Below are positions 51,301-59,820 of a stretch of 64,000 nucleotides of DNA, piece after piece; positions within the stretch are counted from its first letter, which is position 1, and each line of letters opens with the position of its first letter. A program made the translations under genes and the position numbers. Source of the DNA: Phycisphaerae bacterium (GTDB lineage Bacteria > Planctomycetota > Phycisphaerae > UBA1845 > UTPLA1); NCBI GenBank assembly GCA_019636475.1, contig JAHBXN010000003.1, positions 62,001 through 126,000 on the forward strand, written 5' to 3'. The notes below the pieces were generated by a model. That model was not told the origin of the DNA, ran no database searches, and saw nothing but the letters and a program-made list of their open reading frames with translations.

Positions 51301-53225
51301 AGGAGTTCTGGAAGCCGACTGAACTCACACAACTGCTGACCCGGCAGGCAGAATTGATTGCGCGGGCCCGTCTGACGGATGCCATTAAGCTCACTGTCGC
51401 CAGCCTGAAATCCTCGACGGATGGCGAATGGGGTATCGGCGAACTTGTTCCGGGCTATGAGAAGCCCGTGAAAAGCCCCTATGTGATCGCCGCTCCGCGT
51501 CCGCTGGAGAAATCGCCGTCGCGCGAAGCGGAATCGCGAAGGCCGGCGGATCGCCCCGCAAGTCGTCGCCGATTCGGCCGTGATTCCAGTGGCGAGCGTC
51601 CGGAGACTCCGATTGAAACGGCCGTGCCCACGGAAGACACAACGACGGATGCCATCCCGCTGTGTGCGACTCGCGGCTTTCTGGCGAACATTGTTTCGGA
51701 AATCAATGTGCTACGGCGCATGCTGACAGATCTGAGTCCGAATGACTACCTGCCAGATGGCGACGAGGACCTCGGAAAACGCTGCCGCGATGCAATCAAT
51801 GAATCCGAGAAGAAATTCTTCGATACGTATTTCGCGAAATGGAAGAATTCCTACGACCAAGCCACGATGAAATTCACCCAGCAACTCAAGGTCCAGAAAG
51901 ACTGGGGCTCTATTCAAACGGATATCAAGTCGTTTCGCCCGGGCGTGAAGAACGAACTTGAGGGGCTAATCGGCTGGCTGTTCGAGAATGTTGTTTGGCC
52001 CGAACACAAGCTGCGAATGACCAATGACGATTCCCATTTTCTGCGGGATGCGCGAAATCGTTCATGGAAGGATGCTCAGTTCATCGCCGCCATGACTGAC
52101 GCAGCCGACCGCAACTCGGAGAAACCCTGGTCGGAACTATCAGGCACTCTCGGCCGGGGCTGGGATGCCTTCGCGGCATCGGTTGGTGAGTACCCACCAC
52201 TGCCTGACGACTACACAAACGAGCTTCTGCAACCGGTCAAATCGCTCAGTTGGCGGATCGCTGAAGATACGATTCAACGCAAGCTGGATGACCTGAAATT
52301 CATGCGCGATCTACTAGGCATCGTGGATGGCTGTCGCAATGCGATGGACCGCGAGGTTCACGCCAAGCTCATGGCAATTCAGGACGGCAGCGGTTTCGGC
52401 ATGGCGACCCTTCCTTATGCCGGGCCGGATTTCACGGCCAAGCCCATCGATGCGGGCAAATTCTCGCTGTTTTTGCGAGCGGTACGTGTTGCGTCGGTTT
52501 CTCTGGAGCCGCTGGATCGCGAACTTCCGACCTACAACACGCGAAATTCGTTTTATTTCGCCTGTCGGCAGTGGGAACAGTTTTTGAAGTCTGGCGAGCG
52601 GACGGCATTTGGCGAACCGCTTGGCGTGTCAATCAAATACGATCCGAATTTCAAGTCCAACGCTCACCTGAATCGACGCTGGATCGATGCGAGCGACCTG
52701 ACCGAATGGAAGAACAGCAAGCCGGATACCAATCCTCCGAACATGTTTGACGTCGCTCAGTTCATGATCGGACTGAGCCCGGATGCGGAGGGCGGTGGAG
52801 AGATCGTGGCCGTCTCGGTGGAGACAGGCGGTGCGGGCACCAAGGCGAAATGGACGTGGCCGACGAGTTCCGTGGCCTACTCCACCGCTCGGATCCAGCT
52901 GCATTCGAGCGGTCAGCGCAGCAACGTGAATGTCAAGGACCTGTCGTCCGCCGACCTCGGAAAGGTCGACCGGATGCTCTTCTCCGCGATGCTTGAGCAG
53001 ATCGGGAAGCCCGAAGACACGGATCGGACGGAATGGAGCATCTGCCTGGGCTGGGACCTGCTGCGCATGTACGAGAAGCGGTCGGACTCGCTGTCTGCCA
53101 ATGCGATTCGCACGCTGCGTCCGGAAGATCGAATCGTCGGAACGATGTTTATCCTGAAACTGGATCGCCCGTTGCCTTTACCGATCCAGTGCCTTCGTCC
53201 GATTTCACCCGGTTCGGGTCGTTAG
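48363..53225 (+). CDS. tssM: type VI secretion inner-membrane protein TssM (IcmF family)
   Basis: A 1620-aa TssM, clearly longer than the typical 1100-1300. Membrane segments are seen near 44-66 and 450-470 (TVAVTFIVLATLIYGF), with a weaker one near 17-35. Between them is the cytoplasmic GTPase-like domain with a Walker A motif GDSGCGKT (133-140), a FVDMAGRL switch and VTKCDK (NKxD-like) base motif. After the last membrane helix comes a long periplasmic part. A low-complexity Arg/Pro/Glu-rich segment near 1042-1096 looks disordered and probably explains part of the extra length. TssM spans the periplasm to meet TssJ and uses TssL in the inner membrane. Confidence 0.95.
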   Translation: MFKKILTAYKELPPELRIVLAMAGLASPYGAFELLRAMFPGVSTRVLIFSVAGVLAGLAIIGFLGSKLFTMGKKRRANKLASDLSSQESGGPVSMDVRAAIKSNNEKFFTAIREMKKNLNVNVYDLPWYIVIGDSGCGKTKLINEGGLTFSTGKPEGYQLGTLNYNWWFTEDAIFVDMAGRLCNPQDDADHREWQAFLDTIAKGRKGFPINGALVCVSADHLLQDSPEKHEQDANTALERLRELQTRLGVTFATYLVVTKCDKILGFMQFFDRAERDISFRNQIFGWSKPGDFATLYDPEQFMGDFDGLYTRLNELRIRRLNDDVDEHELGMAYSFPEEFREIREPLQTYMRTLFPMIKQARVVKNLIFRGVYFTTATQQGSVILKHLAERLGNDAAQNIPTLEELYPKPRAHFIKDLFFRKVFREYGLVFRNEQDAAKHQKLARLLRGATVAVTFIVLATLIYGFTRFNGLIGDARTMVIAAQNDKGEALPPPVVVATKAETQAIDACVKLGKYRQSLIDNPWAARLLSLFWDSGQPQRDLQTIRTGLFEQAVLRPALERVEKALVSTKLGEYGDSKEHHERAEKFRRALVVYLKLLAYRDREGERPTLEQPDFESLFSLVKEKESDKGDVIGQVSWGVFMSELGQYITQYPRDENLNPSAILRGRGFDSYAAATAALETYRRYLMPLATLDENHPDRTVQKWMLVKKSCADIESAYSQILALSGREIGDRNDLETLRVEFSKQHGVLKAAFENCRWEETKGEFRQRGEPLKPLGVALSEMRDKEWIAVQKAFHQAFTGRDVSGDLLKSAGDEAVEGDVTAARSVVNSPDRIRVLAAIGRLASPSVGMADDDESLDKILKRGLSDISLLNTSNLKPETPFAELVRDVPSLYAAILAPIRAGGGADAEKMFGLELTEDANIVRSRLDDMNDTLEKLAKPDDGGMKREMFKACVDNIIDSGNAVFEVREQPVAIQLRGEQKEFWKPTELTQLLTRQAELIARARLTDAIKLTVASLKSSTDGEWGIGELVPGYEKPVKSPYVIAAPRPLEKSPSREAESRRPADRPASRRRFGRDSSGERPETPIETAVPTEDTTTDAIPLCATRGFLANIVSEINVLRRMLTDLSPNDYLPDGDEDLGKRCRDAINESEKKFFDTYFAKWKNSYDQATMKFTQQLKVQKDWGSIQTDIKSFRPGVKNELEGLIGWLFENVVWPEHKLRMTNDDSHFLRDARNRSWKDAQFIAAMTDAADRNSEKPWSELSGTLGRGWDAFAASVGEYPPLPDDYTNELLQPVKSLSWRIAEDTIQRKLDDLKFMRDLLGIVDGCRNAMDREVHAKLMAIQDGSGFGMATLPYAGPDFTAKPIDAGKFSLFLRAVRVASVSLEPLDRELPTYNTRNSFYFACRQWEQFLKSGERTAFGEPLGVSIKYDPNFKSNAHLNRRWIDASDLTEWKNSKPDTNPPNMFDVAQFMIGLSPDAEGGGEIVAVSVETGGAGTKAKWTWPTSSVAYSTARIQLHSSGQRSNVNVKDLSSADLGKVDRMLFSAMLEQIGKPEDTDRTEWSICLGWDLLRMYEKRSDSLSANAIRTLRPEDRIVGTMFILKLDRPLPLPIQCLRPISPGSGR

Positions 53226-53347
53226 GGTCGAAGGATCGGATGCCGAAATGTTGTGTTTGTATCATGGAGTAGGATCGCGTCAGACCGGCAGTCTCCGCGA
53301 AGGGGGCGAATAGCGGCAGGTCACGGCGACGTTTCAGGTGCTTTGAG

Positions 53348-54355
53348 ATGGGCTGGACAGACCTCTTCAAGTCGAAGAAGTCGGTGGAATTGAAGCCCGA
53401 TCCGCGCATTCGCTGGTTCGGCAAGCTGCCGACGTATGCCGACTATTACACGTCGCCGACGGACGCCGAGTGGGCGACTGAATTCAACGAATGGGTGATG
53501 AAGGGCTACGAAGTCTATCACGCTCGTGAGCAGGCTCGCGTGAGCCAGAATGATGGCGGTGCGCGCCCCGGAACCGACCGCCTTCCCCTAGCGGGGACGG
53601 TACTGAGGCTGCCGAAATCCGGCATGACGGTTCTGGCCACCATCCAGGACTACGGCGGCGATATGCGCGGCCGGCATTTCCCGATCTGTTTCTACGTCGG
53701 GTTCCCAACGGGAGCATGGCCCGCTCCAGAGAGCGGCGGTATCGCGCCGGCGCTCGACACGGTCGATGCACTGATGAAACTCCGCGACGATGTCGATGCT
53801 TTTTTTCGAGCGCCGGGTCGCTTTGATTCGCGATTTGGTGAACGCGATCTGGACCTGTCGGGATTCGCCGATTCGCGCAGTGATGAATCCTGGCGGCGCA
53901 GTGCGCGGAGCATTCCGATGACGGACTGGTTCAACGCGGTTCGTCCGGTGCTGAAGATTGACGAATTGGGTCTGTGGTGTGCGGCGGTACGGAAATGGGG
54001 CCAGGGTATCTCCGCGCACGACGGCGGTGGATTCGAACCGACCTTTCGCTTTCCGCTCGCGCTGACGTTTTCGATCAATGCGCAGATTGCGGGCTGGGTA
54101 AGATGGCTGGAACGCCGGATGAATTTGAAGTCGCGATTCCTATCGATGACCTTTGCGACGGATGGCAAGGAAGGTGTGGGTTATTTTTCAGTCATCGCTC
54201 GGCCGCCGGTGCCTGAGGATTTCATTCTGATTACAGCCCAGGCGTCGTCACTAGCTTATCTTGATGATTTGATCGGACTGAATGGCGCCAGTGATTCGGA
54301 TCGACATCCGGAAGCAATGCCGACCTCATTCGATGAGTTCACTGAACAGGGATGA
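53348..54355 (+). CDS. tagF: type VI secretion-associated protein TagF
   Basis: A 335-aa protein of the TagF (ImpM) family. The N-terminal signature RWFGKLPTYADYY matches the family 'GKLP..gDF' motif, followed by EWATEFNEWVMKG and FPICFYVGFPTG. In Pseudomonas, TagF is a post-translational repressor that acts by binding Fha, in opposition to the kinase pathway. In this window the neighbouring regulator is a pseudokinase and no Fha gene is seen, so its partner here is unclear. It lies 122 bp after tssM. Confidence 0.88.
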   Translation: MGWTDLFKSKKSVELKPDPRIRWFGKLPTYADYYTSPTDAEWATEFNEWVMKGYEVYHAREQARVSQNDGGARPGTDRLPLAGTVLRLPKSGMTVLATIQDYGGDMRGRHFPICFYVGFPTGAWPAPESGGIAPALDTVDALMKLRDDVDAFFRAPGRFDSRFGERDLDLSGFADSRSDESWRRSARSIPMTDWFNAVRPVLKIDELGLWCAAVRKWGQGISAHDGGGFEPTFRFPLALTFSINAQIAGWVRWLERRMNLKSRFLSMTFATDGKEGVGYFSVIARPPVPEDFILITAQASSLAYLDDLIGLNGASDSDRHPEAMPTSFDEFTEQG

Positions 54356-54663
54356 TGGTGCCAATGGAAGCACACCCATGCAAATGAAATGAAGGATCGC
54401 ATGCGATTCGTATAGCTGGGTGTCGCGGGCGACCGGTTTGAGGCCGCACGTTCAGCGGGCTTGCTTGACTTGTTGTAGCCGGGAGTTATCGTCAGATGCG
54501 GGTTGGACAACGTGTCTCGCTGCGGAAATCGTTGAGAGAGGATAACCGAACACCACAAATCAACGGCTCAGGGGCGTGGCGTGACTTGATTGAAAGCCAT
54601 GGCGGCACTGCATCGAGCGGCGGTGTGCATGCTTATGGCAGACAGGGATGTTAGGCGATCAGT
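54356..54663. other. intergenic region between tagF and tssA with nested inverted repeats
   Basis: No gene is supported. A perfect 12-bp palindrome ATCGCATGCGAT (54396-54407) is nested inside a 7-bp inverted repeat ACACCCA (54372-54378) / TGGGTGT (54417-54423). Further on, TTGACT near 54470 with TATCGT 16 bp later is a weak promoter candidate for tssA onward. It may divide the T6SS cluster into two transcription units. Confidence 0.45.
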
Positions 54664-56232
54664 ATGGCGAGCTTCGACGAGACGACGATCTTACCCCTGG
54701 GCGTGGAACCCATCGGTGGCGGCGCGCCAACCGGTGTCGATGCCGCCGACGACGAGAACTACATCCTTGTGCAGGCAGAGTTGAATCGCATCGGCCGATT
54801 TGACGGAGAGCCACCCAACTGGTTCAACGTCATTCAGGGCGCAACGAATGTCCTTCGAATGAAATCGAAGGACATTGAAATCGCTGCCGGTCTTGGGTAT
54901 GCCCTCTTCAAGCAGCACGGATACGCGGGCCTTGCCGCCACTCTCAAACTGCTCAACGACCTGACCACAAACTTCTGGGATGGTCTCTTTCCGGAGCGAC
55001 CGCGCCGTCGAAAGGCGCGCATCGAATCACTGACTGAGGTCTTCATCGATGGGGAGTGGTTCAAGGAGAATCCTCCCAAGCCGAATGAGTTCGATGCGAT
55101 CGACCTATGTGTGACGCGAATCGGCGAATTGACGGCTGCCCTCACCGAGAAGATGCCTGACGAGCCGCCGGACTTCGCCAAGTTCACCCGCGGCCTGAAG
55201 GAACTTGCTGCGAAGCGCCCCAAGCCTGCCGAGGCTGTCGCTCCGGCGCCCAGCGCTTCCGCGCCGTCTGCGGACACTGGCGGCGGCGCAGCGATGCCGG
55301 CAATCGGGGAACCCGCAAGCGTCAATGCCGCTGAAAGCTCGTTGCTGACCGTCTGCAACTTCATCCGGAAAGCGGAGCCGCATAATCCGTTGCCGTTTGC
55401 GATCACCCGCCTGGTGAAGTGGGCGGTCATTCAGCTTCCGACATCAGAAGAAGCGAAGTATCAGATCCCTTCGCCTGAGCCGACCGTGCTCGATGCACTG
55501 CAGCATCAAGCTGCCAACGGGATGTTCGACCTGCTGCTTACCACGTCAGAGAGCGCGTTTCGATCGGAGGACCCCCTGTGGCTGGACCTACAGCGGTACA
55601 CCTGCCTGGCGCTCGCCGGACTGGGGCCGATGTACGAAAATGCACGGCAAGCTGTCATGACAGCGACTGCCGGGCTGGTTAAACGCATGGGAAGCGGGCT
55701 GTTTGAACTTCGCTTTAAGAGCGGTAATCCGCTGTGTTCCGGCGATACGAAGATGTGGATCGAATCGGAGGTTGCAAGTGCTGTCGGCGGCGGCGGCGGG
55801 GGGCGGTCGTCGGGGGCGGGCGATGAGAAGCTGACAGCCGCATCTGAGGAGGCGCGGAAGCTGGCCGGTTCTGGTAAACTAAAAGAAGCGGTGGCGTCGC
55901 TTCAGGAAGGGCTGGCCGCTTGCACGCAGCGCCGCGATCGATTCTTGTGGCGCCTTCAAATTGCCCAATTGTGTTTCGATGCGCAACGTATACAGTTAGC
56001 TTTGCCTTTGCTCGAAGAGTGCTGCGACGAGGTGCGTCGTCATCGTATTGATGAATGGGAGCCGATGGTCGCGGTGGAGGCAGCCCGAACCTTGTATCGG
56101 GCTCGCAAGGCAGATGCCCTCCTGATGAAGGAGCCGGCACCGGAGTTGGTTCCCGGAGTTCGTGAGAGTTTCGCGTGGCTTTGCCAGTTGGACCCGTCGG
56201 CGGCGCTGGCAGTCGAGCCGAGTGGTAAATAG
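54664..56232 (+). CDS. tssA: type VI secretion protein TssA (ImpA N-terminal domain)
   Basis: A 522-aa TssA. The N-terminal ImpA_N domain contains ADDENYILVQAELNRIGRF, then IEIAAGLGYALFKQHGYAGL, then NDLTTNFWDGLFPERPRRRK, the last being the most conserved family segment. A linker rich in Ala and Pro (about 180-215) precedes helical repeats, and the C-terminus (RRDRFLWRLQIAQLCFDAQR onward) resembles the VasJ-type ring-forming C-terminal domain. TssA proteins cap or prime the sheath-tube assembly at the baseplate. No good ribosome binding site is visible at the ATG. Confidence 0.92.
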   Translation: MASFDETTILPLGVEPIGGGAPTGVDAADDENYILVQAELNRIGRFDGEPPNWFNVIQGATNVLRMKSKDIEIAAGLGYALFKQHGYAGLAATLKLLNDLTTNFWDGLFPERPRRRKARIESLTEVFIDGEWFKENPPKPNEFDAIDLCVTRIGELTAALTEKMPDEPPDFAKFTRGLKELAAKRPKPAEAVAPAPSASAPSADTGGGAAMPAIGEPASVNAAESSLLTVCNFIRKAEPHNPLPFAITRLVKWAVIQLPTSEEAKYQIPSPEPTVLDALQHQAANGMFDLLLTTSESAFRSEDPLWLDLQRYTCLALAGLGPMYENARQAVMTATAGLVKRMGSGLFELRFKSGNPLCSGDTKMWIESEVASAVGGGGGGRSSGAGDEKLTAASEEARKLAGSGKLKEAVASLQEGLAACTQRRDRFLWRLQIAQLCFDAQRIQLALPLLEECCDEVRRHRIDEWEPMVAVEAARTLYRARKADALLMKEPAPELVPGVRESFAWLCQLDPSAALAVEPSGK

Positions 56233-56265
56233 TGTTCAACAGAAAGACGCTGAGGGAGTTCGAAC

Positions 56266-56766
56266 ATGGCAAAAGGTCCATCAAAAGCGCGAGAGTCGCG
56301 CGTCAACATTGTGATCTCTGATCGCCTCCGCGGCGGCGCCGAACCGGAACTGCCGTTTCGAATGCTCGTGATGGGCGATTACACACAGAAGCAGGACAAA
56401 CGCCCGATTGAGGCCCGGCAGCCGCTCGATATTAACAAATCGAACTTCGATTCCGTGATGCAGAGCTTCAATTTGTCGCTTGATCTTTCGGTGCCCAACC
56501 GAATCGCCGGCTCCGGTGAAATGCCGGTGTCCCTGAAGTTCGGCACACTGAAGGACTTCCGCCCCGAGTCGATCGCACGGCAGGTTCCCGAGATGAAGAA
56601 CCTGCTGGAACTCCGCGATGCGATCAAAGCGCTGCGTCCCGTGATGGGTGACAAAGCCAAGGTCGCCAAACTGATGGAAACGATCAAGGACCCGGCAACG
56701 CGCGACCAGATCATGAAGCTGCTCGGCCAGCCAGGTGAGGGCGATGCCGGCGGCGCGGCAAGCTGA
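56266..56766 (+). CDS. tssB: type VI secretion contractile sheath small subunit TssB (VipA)
   Basis: A 166-aa TssB. The sequence has the family order: SRVNIVISDRLRGG, then ELPFRMLVMGDYT, then KRPIEARQPLDINKSNF and PVSLKFGTLKDFRPESIARQ. Length agrees with VipA proteins (about 160-180). It pairs with TssC to build the contractile sheath. It starts 33 bp after tssA and is followed by tssC after a 136-bp gap. Confidence 0.97.
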   Translation: MAKGPSKARESRVNIVISDRLRGGAEPELPFRMLVMGDYTQKQDKRPIEARQPLDINKSNFDSVMQSFNLSLDLSVPNRIAGSGEMPVSLKFGTLKDFRPESIARQVPEMKNLLELRDAIKALRPVMGDKAKVAKLMETIKDPATRDQIMKLLGQPGEGDAGGAAS

Positions 56767-56902
56767 CCCCGCTGCCAGTGAAAACTGTTCGCGGCAATCA
56801 ACCGGCACCTCGCCGGCGGTTCATCGGCCCGGAGCCGATGAGTGATACGAATGAAGATTGACACTGCGAGCACTGACGCTCGCGGATCTCGGAGGACTGA
56901 CG

Positions 56903-58390
56903 ATGGCAGATGCACCCCAAGCCCAAGCCGCCGGCGCGGCACAAACGGTCGATACCACGGCCGTTGACGCACTGATTGACCAACTGGATCTTGATCATGA
57001 GTATCAGGACCTTTATCGAAAGGGCCTGGCCGGGATCGTCCAGAAGGCGGCCGGACTCGATCTGAGCAAGCTCACGATCAACAAGCAGGTCGTGGATGAC
57101 TTCATTGCCGAGATCGATGCTCAGCTCAGCTCGCAGATCAACGAGGTGCTGCACAACGCTGAATTCCAGAAGCTCGAGTCGGCATGGCGAAGTCTCTGGT
57201 ACCTCATCGACAACACGGAGTTCCGCCAGAATATCCGGATTGAGCTGTTGAACGCGTCGAAGAACGACCTTCTCGAGGACTTTCAGGACTGCAAGGACTG
57301 GCAGAAGTCCGGCCTGTTCAAAACGGTGTACCGCGACCAATACAACACGTTCGGCGGCAAGCCGTACGGCATGATGGTCGGCAACTTCGAATTTGATAAC
57401 AAGAATCCCGACGTGGAACTGCTGTCGGAGATCGCCCGTGTCGCCGCGGTTGCCAAGTGTCCATTCTCAGCGGCTGTCGGCCCCACAATGTTCGGCAAGA
57501 AGGAGAACTCTTTCGTCGGTCTTCCGCGAATGGCCGAGATGTACGAAATCTTCGAGCAGCCTCAGTACACGAAGTGGAATTCCTTCCGCGATTCCGATGA
57601 TGCTCGGTACATCAGCCTGGCGATGCCGCGATATCTGCTCCGCAAACCTTACACCATTGAAGATCAGGACGTGAAGGACTTCACTTTCGAAGAAGATGTT
57701 CGGGCCGAACATCACGACCGGTATCTCTGGGGCAACGCGGCATTCGCACTCGCCGGCCGCATGACCGAGAGCTTTGCGAAGTACGGCTGGTACAGCAACA
57801 TGGTCGGTCCAAACAGCGGCGGAGCGGTCCCGAATCTTCCGCTGCATCAATACGAGGCGACCGGCCAGGTTCAGACGAAGATTCCGACGGAAACGCTGAT
57901 CTCCGAGGATATGGACGTCGATCTGTGCAACTTCGGCTTCACACCGTTGGTCATGCGAAAAGGCAGTGATAATGCCGCCTTCTTCGATGCGCCCTCGGTT
58001 CGCCGCGTGCCAAAGTTTCCGGACACGGCCGAGGGTAAGGAAGACGAAACTCGCTTCCGACTCGGTTCCGCATTGCCGTATCTTATGATTCAATGCCGCA
58101 TCGCCCACTTCCTGAAGGTCATCTGGCGCGAAAACATGGGCCGCGTGATGGATGCCCAGAAGATGACCAACGAGATCGAAACATGGCTGAAACAGTATTG
58201 CCGCCAGGGTTCGCTGGACGACGAATTGGCGTCCAAGTATCCGCTGAAGGAGATTCAGGTGACGGCCACGCCGATCCCCGGCAAGCCGGGCATGTTCAAG
58301 TCCGAGGTTCAGATGATCCCGCACTTCAAGCTCAAGGGTGTGGAGATTCAGCTATCGATGGTTGGTCAATTCGACCCGCCGCCGGCTTGA
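56903..58390 (+). CDS. tssC: type VI secretion contractile sheath large subunit TssC (VipB)
   Basis: A 495-aa TssC. I set the start at the ATG at 56903 (GGAGG 8 nt upstream) rather than the in-frame ATG at 56858. Family segments include EFQKLESAWRSLWYLIDNTE, then FGGKPYGMMVGNFEF, and the C-terminal region RIAHFLKVIWRENMG, ending in LKGVEIQLSMVGQFD-type strands. The core sheath-forming sequence is intact. With TssB it forms the sheath around the Hcp tube. Confidence 0.97.
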   Translation: MADAPQAQAAGAAQTVDTTAVDALIDQLDLDHEYQDLYRKGLAGIVQKAAGLDLSKLTINKQVVDDFIAEIDAQLSSQINEVLHNAEFQKLESAWRSLWYLIDNTEFRQNIRIELLNASKNDLLEDFQDCKDWQKSGLFKTVYRDQYNTFGGKPYGMMVGNFEFDNKNPDVELLSEIARVAAVAKCPFSAAVGPTMFGKKENSFVGLPRMAEMYEIFEQPQYTKWNSFRDSDDARYISLAMPRYLLRKPYTIEDQDVKDFTFEEDVRAEHHDRYLWGNAAFALAGRMTESFAKYGWYSNMVGPNSGGAVPNLPLHQYEATGQVQTKIPTETLISEDMDVDLCNFGFTPLVMRKGSDNAAFFDAPSVRRVPKFPDTAEGKEDETRFRLGSALPYLMIQCRIAHFLKVIWRENMGRVMDAQKMTNEIETWLKQYCRQGSLDDELASKYPLKEIQVTATPIPGKPGMFKSEVQMIPHFKLKGVEIQLSMVGQFDPPPA

Positions 58391-58691
58391 TTCTGGATCC
58401 CGGGTTGTCGAAGCGTCCAGAGCGAAATGGAGCAGAAAAAACAAACTGCTCCATTTCTCAGAGAAAATACCAAGCCATCGTCGCTTTTTTTACGTCTCCT
58501 AATGTGCGATGACGGCTATCTTTGTTATGTCGGAAGAGAGGTTCACCTCCGGCAGGATCAGCCGGTCCGGAGCATTGCCTGCTTGTCGCGGGAAGTACGG
58601 ACTGGATCATTGAAACGAGTCAGTGCAGACGGGCCGGGACCGCGCGTGGTGTTTCCGGCGACTGGCACCCACACTTGAGGGAGATTGAGAA
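58391..58691. other. intergenic region between tssC and hcp
   Basis: No gene is supported. It contains the 12-bp inverted repeat at 58424-58457 and a T-run at 58485-58491. I see no clear promoter, but the length compared with other T6SS gaps suggests separate control of hcp level. Confidence 0.5.
58424..58457 (+). promoter_or_regulatory. perfect 12-bp inverted repeat after tssC (hairpin, attenuator or processing site)
   Basis: GAAATGGAGCAG (58424-58435) and CTGCTCCATTTC (58446-58457) pair perfectly around an A-rich 10-nt loop, 34 nt after the tssC stop. No T-run follows at once; seven Ts occur 28 nt later. The element could stop part of the transcripts, or protect or process the mRNA upstream of hcp. 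Confidence 0.55.
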
Positions 58692-59168
58692 ATGCCAACC
58701 CCGTGTAATTTGAAAATCGCTGAATATCCCGGCTCATCTGAGAAGGCCCAGCGGGAAAACACGATCGACGTGTTTGAGATCGAGCATTACGTTCACGCAC
58801 CGGTTCGCGAAGAAGACGGCATGCCGACGGGCGTCCGCGTCCACAGCCCGCTGCGCGTCGTTTGCCAGATTGACAAGGCAACTCCCGGCTTGCACAAGGC
58901 CCTCTGCACGGCCCAGAACCTGGCTTCTGTTGTCCTGGATTTCTATAGGATCGATCCGAAGACCCGGGCTGAACAGAAGTACTACTCGATCACACTGACG
59001 AACGCCCGAGTCGTGGACATTCGTCCGTACATGCCGATGTCCTTCGTTCCTGCGAACGAGCCGTATCGCCACATGGTGCAGTACAGCTTTGTTTATGAGA
59101 AGATCGAGTGGAACTGGATGCCGGACAGCGTTGTCGAAATGGACGAATGGCGATCACCGCATATGTAA
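58692..59168 (+). CDS. hcp: type VI secretion tube protein Hcp (TssD)
   Basis: A 158-aa Hcp-family tube protein. The start has GGGAG about 8 nt upstream. The sequence shows the typical beta-barrel order: an N-terminal DVFEIEHYVHAP, then HSPLRVVCQIDKATPGLHKAL, then YYSITLTNARVVDIRPY and a closing YSFVYEKIEWNW, as in Hcp proteins of the 'EhaG/HcpA' type. Hcp hexamers stack into the tube that is fired by the sheath. It is separated from tssC by a 301-bp region, unlike the compact spacing around it. Confidence 0.95.
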   Translation: MPTPCNLKIAEYPGSSEKAQRENTIDVFEIEHYVHAPVREEDGMPTGVRVHSPLRVVCQIDKATPGLHKALCTAQNLASVVLDFYRIDPKTRAEQKYYSITLTNARVVDIRPYMPMSFVPANEPYRHMVQYSFVYEKIEWNWMPDSVVEMDEWRSPHM

Positions 59169-59345
59169 TTGTCGCGCGAGATTGAGCGACACACTCCCGA
59201 TATGCCGGCCCGCACCGCCGCGTATGCTCAATGCGTACGCGGCGGCTGCGCCGGATGGGCCAGTCCGGCCGTCAGCCGGCTTCGAGTTTGTGCTGATCGA
59301 TCGCGGAACGCGGGCGGGCAATTATCGCATTGGGTCGAGGGCTGC

Positions 59346-59774
59346 ATGGGACGCGAGCGAACGCTACTCGAACGACTTTCCGAGATCGGCGGTGGGGTTC
59401 GCACGGCTCAAACCGGAACCACAATTGAGAATCTTGAGGAGATGCTCGAGTCGGTTCGCGGGAACCTCGGTCGGCTTCTGAATTCTCGGGAAGGGATGTG
59501 CGAGGCCAGTCCGGACTACGGTCTCCCCGCCCTGACTGACATTACCGTCGGCTCCGCGGACTATCTCCGGCGACTGCTCGACGGCATTCGCGAGACCATT
59601 GAACGTTACGAACCGCGACTGCGAAATGTGCGCGTCTCGCTGCGCGAAGGCGAGAGCACGCAGACGAAGAAAGTCTTTCGGGTCGAGGCGAATCTCGTTT
59701 CCAAATCGGGCGAACACCGGGTGTGGTACGATACCGCGGTCCGTTCGTCCGGTCGCTTTGAGATTGAGGGCTGA
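59346..59774 (+). CDS. tssE: type VI secretion baseplate protein TssE (gp25-like)
   Basis: A 142-aa TssE. I chose the ATG at 59346, preceded by GAGG, because the longer frame to 59169 has no family similarity. The start MGRERTLLERLSE and the C-terminal ALTDITVGSADYLRRLL, then YEPRLRNVRVSL are typical of the gpW/gp25 family. TssE belongs to the baseplate wedge with TssF and TssG. The 177 bp between hcp and this start hold nothing I can name. Confidence 0.93.
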   Translation: MGRERTLLERLSEIGGGVRTAQTGTTIENLEEMLESVRGNLGRLLNSREGMCEASPDYGLPALTDITVGSADYLRRLLDGIRETIERYEPRLRNVRVSLREGESTQTKKVFRVEANLVSKSGEHRVWYDTAVRSSGRFEIEG

Positions 59775-59820
59775 TCGTCGGATTCCCCCGACGGTCCACG
59801 GAGCGGACAAGAGCCTGATC

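Noticed and set aside
57467..58324. 285-codon minus-strand frame
   Set aside because: Antisense to tssC, whose sheath motifs are clear.
59169..59345. N-terminal extension of tssE up to the hcp stop
   Set aside because: The extension has no similarity to TssE, and the ATG at 59346 has a GAGG at good spacing.
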